Position numbers and translations under genes: made by a program. From Pseudomonadota bacterium (GTDB lineage: Bacteria > Pseudomonadota > Gammaproteobacteria > Acidithiobacillales > Acidithiobacillaceae), in the NCBI GenBank assembly GCA_021840785.1, contig JAKBXD010000068.1:1-9964 (forward strand): 9,964 nt of DNA, read 5' to 3'. Numbering within the stretch: the first letter of the stretch is position 1; every line of letters starts with the position of its first letter. The notes below the pieces were generated by a model that was given only the letters and a program-made list of their open reading frames with translations, was not told the DNA's origin and ran no database searches. Positions 5,786 to 9,964 of the stretch are shown here, piece after piece.

Positions 5786-6163
5786 TCAACAATGAAGCTG
5801 GTTATCGAGGTATGCCCGTACCTGCCTCAAACCAGACCACCCCCTCTGTTCCGCGAACGCCAGTGGGGTGCGCTGATCAAAGGCATGATTCGGCTGGCCC
5901 ATCCAGGAGTAGGCCAGATCCCGATCCTGCGGAAACAGCTGCCGTAATGCCCGATGAATCGCCAATATCTGCGCCTCGCGCGCAGTAAGATCCGGCACGT
6001 CCGGGAGGGGTTGGCCAGCGCGATAGGCTTCGAGCCTCTCCAGCTGATGCGGCGGGAACCCCAGTAATGCGGCCTGCGTAGCAGGGGCTGCCTGCCAATG
6101 GGCAAAAACCGCGAGCACCAGGGGTGCCGGGGAAACGGCTTCAGGAGAAGAAGATGGTGGCAT
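5786..6163 (-). CDS. MbcA/ParS/Xre-type antitoxin (DUF2384), no partner toxin visible
   Basis: Protein of 125 residues from the ATG at 6163, preferred over 6175 because GAGGG lies 5 nt before it. The N-terminal half (VLAVFAHWQAAPATQAALLG followed by FPPHQLERLEAYR) has the degenerate Xre fold; the C-terminal half (AREAQILAIHRALRQLFPQD, then DLAYSWMGQPNHAFDQRTPL and GLRQVRAYLDNQ) is the toxin-binding MbcA/ParS domain. These antitoxins normally precede a RES-domain toxin that depletes NAD+. Downstream on the same strand is only a 71-codon TTG-initiated frame (5577-5792) with no RES features, so this looks like an orphan. It may still repress its own promoter or act as an anti-addiction factor. 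Confidence 0.78.
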   Translation of the reverse strand: MPPSSSPEAVSPAPLVLAVFAHWQAAPATQAALLGFPPHQLERLEAYRAGQPLPDVPDLTAREAQILAIHRALRQLFPQDRDLAYSWMGQPNHAFDQRTPLAFAEQRGWSGLRQVRAYLDNQLHC

Positions 6164-6267
6164 ACAGGCCCTCATGTGCTGAAGAATCCGCTTCTATGAT
6201 ATCACCGCCGTGCGATCACATCGGCAGCCGGTGGCTGAGGGGGTTTCCCGGGCTTACACCCTCTACC

Positions 6268-6295
6268 TTGCATCGCGTACAAAATTTGATACACT
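6268..6295 (+). promoter_or_regulatory. Promoter of the higBA operon
   Basis: TTGCAT (6268-6273), 16-bp spacer, TACACT (6290-6295), giving a start near 6302 and a very short leader containing GAGGGGG before the ATG at 6312. The rest of 6176-6311 contains no gene. Confidence 0.5.
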
Positions 6296-6311
6296 GATGT
6301 GAGGGGGACGC

Positions 6312-6659
6312 ATGAGCGAGAAACCGATTGACTGGCGAGGATCTTCGCTGCGAGACATCAAGGACGACGACATCTTCACCCCTAATGCTCGCAAGGAGGC
6401 TGGACACCAGCTTAGTCAGGTTCAGGCAGGACTTGAACCCGATGACTGGAAGCCCTTTGACGGGGTTGGCGCGGGAACGAAAGAAATTCGCATCAATCTC
6501 GACGATGGTTGGTTCCGCGTGATGTACGTCGCCAAGTTTCCGGAAGCGGTTTATGTGTTGCACTGCTTCAAGAAGAAGACGACCTCAACCAGCAAACACG
6601 ACAAGGACATTACGGCTACTCGCTACAAGTCCGTTATCCAGGAAAGGAGTAAGAAATGA
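6312..6659 (+). CDS. higB: HigB-type (phage Gp49-like, RelE superfamily) toxin
   Basis: Protein of 115 residues of the Gp49-like/HigB family (PF05973 type), predicted ribosome-dependent mRNA interferase. Family marks: IDWRGSSLRDIK at the N-terminus, ARKEAGHQLSQVQAGLEPDD as the helical hairpin, then WKPFDGVGAGTKEIRI, FRVMYVAKFPEAVYVLHCF and KKKTTSTSKHDKDI with basic residues expected to contact RNA. Length is normal and no key block is missing. The toxin precedes its antitoxin, as is typical of higBA, and overlaps it by ATGA. Composition matches the GC-rich neighbours. Confidence 0.9.
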   Translation: MSEKPIDWRGSSLRDIKDDDIFTPNARKEAGHQLSQVQAGLEPDDWKPFDGVGAGTKEIRINLDDGWFRVMYVAKFPEAVYVLHCFKKKTTSTSKHDKDITATRYKSVIQERSKK

Positions 6660-6988
6660 GCATCGAGACCAAATCCGTGCACATTACCCCTGTCGGCGGC
6701 AACGTGTTCGCTGACTTGGGGTTTGCACCGGAAGAAGCGGCAGCGCTGAAGGCCGAATCGCAACGCATCATCTCTGAAAAGCTGGCCATCAAGGATTCCC
6801 TGATGACTGAGCTGGCAGGATGGATTGAAGCGAAGAAGCTCAAGCAAGCTGAAGCGGCGGAAATCCTTGGCGTGACACGTCCGCGTGTTTCCGACGTAAT
6901 CAACAAAAAGGCCATTAAATTCACCATTGACGCATTGGTGGACATGCTGGCGAGAACAGGCAAGCACGTTCAGTTGTCTGTTCAGTAA
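6656..6988 (+). CDS. higA: HigA-type Xre-family antitoxin
   Basis: Protein of 110 residues partnered with the upstream toxin; the ATG overlaps the toxin stop by 4 nt and is preceded by AGGAAAGGAG. The N-terminal part (about 1-45, including VGGNVFADLGFAPEEAAALK) carries the FADLGF-type motif usual in this subfamily; the C-terminal helix-turn-helix is LKQAEAAEILGVTRPRVSDV followed by INKKAIKFTIDALVDMLART. It should neutralise the toxin and repress the promoter at 6268. A strong terminator follows, closing the operon. Confidence 0.9.
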   Translation: MSIETKSVHITPVGGNVFADLGFAPEEAAALKAESQRIISEKLAIKDSLMTELAGWIEAKKLKQAEAAEILGVTRPRVSDVINKKAIKFTIDALVDMLARTGKHVQLSVQ

Positions 6989-6996
6989 CTCTCAAC

Positions 6997-7029
6997 AACC
7001 CCCGCGCAGTTCTGCTGCCGGGGTTTTTT
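6997..7029 (+). terminator. Rho-independent terminator of higBA
   Basis: AACCCC... and ...GGGG arms with an inner GCAG/CTGC pairing and a short loop, followed by TTTTTT (7024-7029), 9 bp after the higA stop. Confidence 0.8.
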
Positions 7030-7054
7030 ACAGGGGGTGGATCTGTCTTAAGAT
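7027..7054 (+). promoter_or_regulatory. Possible promoter before 5' fragment copy
   Basis: TTTACA (7027-7032), 16-bp spacer, TAAGAT (7049-7054), with the predicted start inside palindrome copy 4. It would drive only a broken gene, so it may now read into 7119 onwards. Confidence 0.35.
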
Positions 7055-7118
7055 TTGTCACAGTGACGATTGCGGGAGAGGATTTCATGGCGACGACCAG
7101 TGCGGAACGGATGCGGTG
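7052..7118 (+). pseudogene. 5' fragment of the 72-codon gene (near-identical copy)
   Basis: Matches 3094-3160 over 67 bp with a single difference. It contains palindrome copy 4, the ribosome site, the ATG (7087) and the first codons (ATTSAERMR), then stops matching abruptly after GCGGTG. The next in-frame codons soon end, so no functional protein is expected. Its near identity to the intact copy implies a recent duplication or gene conversion, unlike the more diverged 3' remnant at 4428. Confidence 0.8.
7057..7067. promoter_or_regulatory. Palindrome GTCACAGTGAC, copy 4
   Basis: Identical to copy 1 including the following GATTGCGG, as part of the 67-bp duplicate. Confidence 0.55.
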
Positions 7119-7362
7119 TAAGGAGTCCCCAATATGGAATACGGCATCTGTCGATGAGGCCGGAATTGACAACCAGGAAAAGCCACGGCAAACTAAAAGC
7201 TCTTACACCCAGAGCTTTAATTGAGCCAAACTGTCGAATGGGAAACGACGACGCAATAGGAGCGCAAGGTCCTGCAGAAAGGCTTTGCAAATGCTCCACA
7301 TCAACCAAGCTAATGTTGGTGGATCAGGGTGGTCTGTGCCCTATATCCAACAACAACCTAAG
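7119..7362. other. Gene-free stretch with -35-like box and hairpin
   Basis: No convincing gene. A 103-codon frame (7070-7381) starts upstream of the duplicated fragment, shows no domain character and crosses hairpins. A consensus TTGACA is at 7166-7171 with a weak CAAACT 17 bp on (7189-7194), and right after it a hairpin AAAGCTCT (7196-7203)/AGAGCTTT (7211-7218). It might be the start of the structured transcript described at 7196-7973. Confidence 0.4.
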
Positions 7363-7973
7363 TTGGCAAAACCGCACATAATCGATGTGAGCGCATTCGA
7401 CCGCGACCGGGCGTAGCCCTGGGAGCTGGGAGCATGCGCGGGTTTTGCCAAGACGTTTAACGTCAGCCGCACGTCTATCTCTTTGCCTCCAGGAAAGAGA
7501 CAGACGGCTGAGCTCCCCGTATTATCGGGCTCAGCCGGCCAAAATCGCGCGTGACAACACGTGATTTTGGCCCCGGCACCCCCCGGAGACCGGCCACGAC
7601 GCAGACGGGCACCGCTGTAAAACAGCGTGCTCGTACGGCTGACCCCCACTGCTAGTTGGTTTTCTGGCCACTCTAACTAATATCGAGATAATCGCGCCGC
7701 CCTCGCGATCCATAAGTTTTCGGGCAGCCCCCTAATCTTGCCGAGAGATGCGTCTCGCGCGTGTAACACTTATCTGGTTCGCGGGTCCGGTGGGGGTGGT
7801 CTAGTTGCCGATATGCTGTCGCTTAGCGAGCGACACGCCCTTCACTGGGCCCGCGGGCCAGGCGGCGACTGGACGTGTCGTTATGATGCAATATTGCTGG
7901 TCTCTATATATCTCGATGTAATCCAAAAAATTAATCCTACGATTCGTAACCGACAATTATCGGTTACGTTTTT
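7196..7973 (+). ncRNA. Candidate large structured RNA or folded-DNA element upstream of integrase
   Basis: About 780 bp with no plausible protein and a string of strong inverted repeats: AAAGCTCT/AGAGCTTT (7196-7218); an outer TTGGCAAAACC (7363-7373)/GGTTTTGCCAA (7441-7451) enclosing CACAT/ATGTG (7375-7389) and GGGC/GCCC (7409-7419); GACGTT-T-AACGTC (7452-7464); a 13-bp stem with one mismatch (7472-7484/7494-7506); CGGCTGAGC/GCTCAGCCG (7505-7513/7529-7537); GGCCAAAATC/GATTTTGGCC (7537-7546/7563-7572); CGCTGT/ACAGCG (7613-7627, extended past a bulge to 7607/7632); ATCGCG/CGCGAT (7691-7709); CGAGA/TCTCG (7742-7757); TGTCGCT/AGCGACA (7817-7835); GGCCCGCGGGCC (7848-7859); and a terminator-like CGTAACCGA/TCGGTTACG plus T-run (7945-7973). 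This could be a large structured RNA or folded recombination DNA. I do not recognise a known RNA class; boundaries and strand are inferred. Confidence 0.4.
7945..7973 (+). terminator. Terminator-like hairpin
   Basis: Perfect 9-bp stem CGTAACCGA (7945-7953)/TCGGTTACG (7960-7968), 6-nt loop, followed by TTTTT. It would end any + strand transcript crossing the hairpin tract before the integrase. Confidence 0.55.
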
Positions 7974-8012
7974 GTTCCCGTGGTTTTTTCCAAAAAATCA
8001 CGGGAACAAAAA
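7969..8012. repeat. 44-nt near-perfect inverted repeat upstream of integrase
   Basis: TTTTTGTTCCCGTG (7969-7982) pairs with CACGGGAACAAAAA (7999-8012); inside, six T and six A residues continue the match after one G/T position, leaving a 2-nt centre CC. Twenty of 21 positions pair. It may be a bidirectional terminator, a cruciform, or the integrase's own recognition or attachment site. Confidence 0.65.
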
Positions 8013-8073
8013 CATTTTTCCGCTTTATTGCGGAGGCATTGCTGTGTCATTTTTTATATTGAAGGAGGTAGTT

Positions 8074-9009
8074 ATGGCGCGTAATTTTGGCATCGGTACC
8101 CGCGACTTGGCAGAGGCAGGTCGGCAGTTTTTAAGTCGGGAGGTGGCGCAAAAAAACCTGAGTTTTGCGAGCAGTGCGACGGTCTCGGCCCGCTGGCGGC
8201 AGTTTGCGGCGTACGCCAAGTCGCACGGTGTTGGATCGCTGACGACAGTGACGCCGGATCTCGTGCGGGCCTATGGCCGAGAGCTATCCGCAAAAGTCGC
8301 GGCTGGCAAAATGTCGGCGGCCTACGCCCACAATCTGGTATCCGCCACCAATACCGTCATGCGGGCTACGCCGGCACCATGGCAGCCGGTGCAGGCCGTG
8401 GCTGACTGCGGCATTGGTCGGCGGTCTTTTCTGCGGACGAAGGCGCCGGCAGGTCTCGATCCCGAGCGCTTTGCGGTCGCGCGTTCCGCTTTGCTGGCCG
8501 CGCAAAATGCGCGCGGAGCGGCACTGGCGAGCCTTGCCCGCCATCTGGGCCTGCGCAGCAAGGAGGCGGCCCTGCTCGATGCCAAAAGAGCGCTACAGGA
8601 GGCAGAGCGGCATGGCCATGTCACCATCACCCTGGGCACCAAAGGCGGACAAACCCGGATCGTACCCATTACCAGCCCGCGCCAGGTCACGGCCTTGCGC
8701 GAGGCTGGCCAGGTCCAGGGAGCGCATCACAATCTCATCCCCCAGAACATGAGCCTGAGGCAATGGCAAAAGCCCTTGGAGCAGATCCGCAATACCATTC
8801 GGGACGTGACCGGCAAGGGCCTCCATGATCTGCGGGCGGCGTACGCCTGCGAAAGATATCGCCAGTTGACCGGACACGACGCGCCGGTTGTGGCCGGACG
8901 GATGGTGGCCTCCCGGGCGGCGGATTACGCCGCCCGCCTGCGGATCGGCGAAGAATTGGGCCATCACCGCGTGGATGTGGTGTCCTCCTACGTCGGGGGG
9001 CGCGCATGA
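8074..9009 (+). CDS. Tyrosine integrase (Integrase_1/SAM-like N-domain type)
   Basis: Site-specific recombinase of 311 residues from the ATG at 8074, which has a very strong ribosome site (GAAGGAGGT) 5 nt upstream; the frame is open further 5' but crosses hairpins. Residues about 10-100 are the core-binding domain (SARWRQFAAYAKSHGVGSLT, with MSAAYAHNLVSATNTVMRAT following). The catalytic domain has R161 (LGLRSKEAALLD), K190 (LGTKGG), H251-x-x-R254 (LHDLRAAYA), H297 (ELGHH) and nucleophile Y306 (SSYVGG), so it should be active. This integrase type is common on integrative elements and plasmids. It is followed, with an ATGA overlap, by a small partner gene. It differs clearly from the FimB-type enzyme at the left end. 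Confidence 0.9.
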   Translation: MARNFGIGTRDLAEAGRQFLSREVAQKNLSFASSATVSARWRQFAAYAKSHGVGSLTTVTPDLVRAYGRELSAKVAAGKMSAAYAHNLVSATNTVMRATPAPWQPVQAVADCGIGRRSFLRTKAPAGLDPERFAVARSALLAAQNARGAALASLARHLGLRSKEAALLDAKRALQEAERHGHVTITLGTKGGQTRIVPITSPRQVTALREAGQVQGAHHNLIPQNMSLRQWQKPLEQIRNTIRDVTGKGLHDLRAAYACERYRQLTGHDAPVVAGRMVASRAADYAARLRIGEELGHHRVDVVSSYVGGRA

Positions 9010-9302
9010 GCTACAAAATCGTCACGGAAGTAGAGCAGATGACGGTGGGCTACGTCCGTCGTGGTGGTAAGGATAACCGGCGGCAGCAAAGGGCAAGGAT
9101 ACTGGCTTTTGCGACCTTTTGCGCGACGCTGGGAGCGCGGAATATGACCGAAGTAGGACACCGACACGTCAAGCTCTATTGGCGGACCATTGTGCATCGG
9201 AGTCCCCGCACGCGCTATGCCCATTGGCTGGCCCTGCGGGATTTATGGACGCTTGCCGGCAAATCTGGAAGCCCCATGCCGCCGCCTTCTGAAGGGGACT
9301 GA
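9006..9302 (+). CDS. Small integrase-partner protein resembling a core-binding domain
   Basis: Protein of 98 residues, overlapping the integrase by ATGA, so the two are made together. The body (RARILAFATFCATLGARNMT, then EVGHRHVKLYWRT and TRYAHWLALRDLWTLAGKSG) has the helical pattern of the N-terminal SAM-like/core-binding domain of tyrosine recombinases, with no catalytic domain. It could be a directionality or architectural partner that binds the same site, or a leftover of a split recombinase. The Pro-rich tail GSPMPPPSEGD is normal for the end of such a domain. I know no characterised homolog. Confidence 0.6.
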   Translation: MSYKIVTEVEQMTVGYVRRGGKDNRRQQRARILAFATFCATLGARNMTEVGHRHVKLYWRTIVHRSPRTRYAHWLALRDLWTLAGKSGSPMPPPSEGD

Positions 9303-9331
9303 CGGTACTGCCCCCATCAAGGGGCCATGCC

Positions 9332-9342
9332 GTCACTGTGAC
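9332..9342. promoter_or_regulatory. Palindrome GTCACTGTGAC, copy 5
   Basis: Followed by GACTGCGG, matching the GATTGCGG after copies 1 and 4, although the surrounding sequence is otherwise different. It lies 30 bp after the integrase partner gene, and TGACGG sits 32 bp before it, as at copy 1 (30 bp). No good -10 box is visible here. Confidence 0.55.
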
Positions 9343-9523
9343 GACTGCGGACGTTCTCAAAACCAATGCATTTTGCAGATTCAAAAATGGAGAGGGTTTC
9401 GAGAATCGGGAAGCCCTGAAACACCGGGCGTACGTTCTCGAAATTGAGGGCCTATCAAAAACGGTGGCGCGAGATTTTGTCACAGGGCTGGCCAGTCCAT
9501 ACTATATTTTCTTGTTCGCATGA
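9338..9523 (+). CDS. Small unknown ORF starting within palindrome copy 5
   Basis: Possible 61-residue protein with GTG start at 9338, inside the palindrome. The sequence ENREALKHRAYVLEIEGLSK followed by TVARDFVTGLASPYYIF looks like genuine helical protein rather than noise, and resembles in style small regulatory or mobilisation proteins, but I cannot name a family. The ribosome site is poor (AAGGGG about 11 nt upstream), so start and expression are doubtful. The short, AT-richer gap 9524-9599 follows with no gene. Confidence 0.4.
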   Translation: MTTADVLKTNAFCRFKNGEGFENREALKHRAYVLEIEGLSKTVARDFVTGLASPYYIFLFA

Positions 9524-9599
9524 CGTTGAAGTGATCTTGATCGAATGAAAAAAGCAGAGGAGCATAAGCCATTAATAAACATTGTATAAGAATACCTGA

Positions 9600-9964
9600 A
9601 TGATTATTGACAATAGTGACGCCCATCCCGATTTTGTATGGCTACAAGAGCTGGACTTTCAGGTCATCGACCGTTACCGGGATGTCCTGGATCAAGACGC
9701 CCCCGCGCTTGCCCACGCTTTTTACGACTATCTGCTCAGTCACCCCACCACCGCCGCCGTATTCCGGGATTTCTCCAGCGCGCGTCTGGATGCCCTGATC
9801 CAGAAGCAGGCGGAACACGCTAAAGGCCTTCTGGTCAGCCGCCTGGATAGGCCGTGGCGGGAGTCCATGCGCAGAATCGGGGCTCTGCATCACCACCTCG
9901 GCATCGAACCCTCCTGGATCGCCGGGGCTTATATTCTCTATTGGCGCCATTGGCAAAAAGCACT
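9600..9964 (+). CDS. Globin-coupled sensor (protoglobin domain), N-terminus only
   Basis: The frame is open to the right edge (121 codons visible) and reads MIIDNSDAHPDFVWLQELDF, then QVIDRYRDVLDQDAPALAHA with FYDYLLSHPTTAAVF. The closing part RRIGALHHHLGIEPSWIAGA-YILYWRHWQ is the heme-binding E/F-helix region of protoglobins, where a His in HHHLG or just before it is the likely proximal ligand. Such domains bind O2 and control an output module, often a diguanylate cyclase or phosphodiesterase; the output lies outside the window, so the signal route is unknown. The ATG at 9600 has a weak ribosome site; TATAAG at 9585-9590 may be a -10 box. It differs in character from the plasmid genes to its left and may mark flanking DNA. 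Confidence 0.75.
   Translation, partial: MIIDNSDAHPDFVWLQELDFQVIDRYRDVLDQDAPALAHAFYDYLLSHPTTAAVFRDFSSARLDALIQKQAEHAKGLLVSRLDRPWRESMRRIGALHHHLGIEPSWIAGAYILYWRHWQKA

Noticed and set aside
5577..5792. 71-codon minus-strand frame after the MbcA/ParS antitoxin
   Set aside because: TTG start, overlaps the 3' end of the membrane gene, and has no RES-toxin motifs; kept only as a remark under the orphan antitoxin.
7070..7381. 103-codon + strand frame
   Set aside because: Starts inside the duplicated 5' fragment in another frame, no domain character, runs through hairpins.
7452..7633. Integron attC site or group II intron domain V among the hairpins
   Set aside because: No RYYYAAC/GTTRRRY pair in proper arrangement, no intron-type domain V with GAAA loop, no integron integrase or reverse transcriptase.
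8284..9007. Several long minus-strand frames over the integrase
   Set aside because: Shadows of a GC-rich gene with clear catalytic motifs on the + strand.
3099..9342. CRISPR array or dif/pdif modules
   Set aside because: The repeated palindrome is only 11 bp with spacing of hundreds to thousands of bases, and does not resemble the 28-bp XerC/XerD site.

Overview
The window looks like accessory, plasmid-type DNA from a proteobacterium, either a plasmid or a plasmid/integrative element sitting in a chromosome. Most genes are GC-rich (Acidithiobacillus or a similar beta/gamma-related lineage is my guess from the gene mix, not something the bases prove). Islands of clearly lower GC (about 633-1110, 3480-4300, 5200-5380, 9524-9600) suggest several acquisitions.

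Layout. 1-577: a FimB-type small tyrosine recombinase cut by the left edge. 633-2627: a plasmid maintenance block, all on the + strand: a helix-turn-helix/coiled-coil DNA-binding protein, a TumE-type toxin, its winged-helix antitoxin (TumA type), and a RepA (RPA family) replication initiator. The toxin/antitoxin and antitoxin/repA joints both overlap, so toxin, antitoxin and initiator look translationally coupled. 2628-3066: probable origin, with two DnaA-like boxes 21 bp apart, a (CG)6 tract, an AT-rich patch and a run of small perfect hairpins. 3068-3348: a 72-codon unknown gene bracketed by the palindrome GTCAC(A/T)GTGAC, with a good sigma70-like promoter whose start overlaps the first palindrome. 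3476-4297 (-): an AT-rich Xre-type protein with an unrecognised C-terminal domain. 4428-4590: a decayed 3' copy of the 72-codon gene. 4710-6163: a coiled-coil/membrane protein, a small membrane protein and an orphan MbcA/ParS-type antitoxin. 6268-7029: a complete HigB/HigA-type toxin-antitoxin operon with promoter and terminator. 7052-7118: a near-identical 5' fragment of the 72-codon gene. 7119-8012: about 0.9 kb without a convincing gene, unusually dense in hairpins and ending in a terminator-like stem and a 44-nt inverted repeat. 8074-9302: a tyrosine integrase overlapped by a small core-binding-domain-like partner. 9338-9523: a small ORF starting inside the fifth palindrome. 9600-end: the N-terminus of a globin-coupled sensor.

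How it fits together. RepA, the DnaA-box region and the DNA-binding protein would drive and control replication; TumEA and HigBA would stabilise the element, with an extra orphan antitoxin; two different tyrosine recombinases would handle integration or resolution. The same palindrome recurs at five module borders (3099, 3338, 4580, 7057, 9332), which is the most system-like signal: either a shared operator of one repressor, or a recombination/cassette boundary. The second strong signal is the hairpin-rich 7196-8012 tract upstream of the integrase, a candidate large structured RNA or folded recombination substrate.
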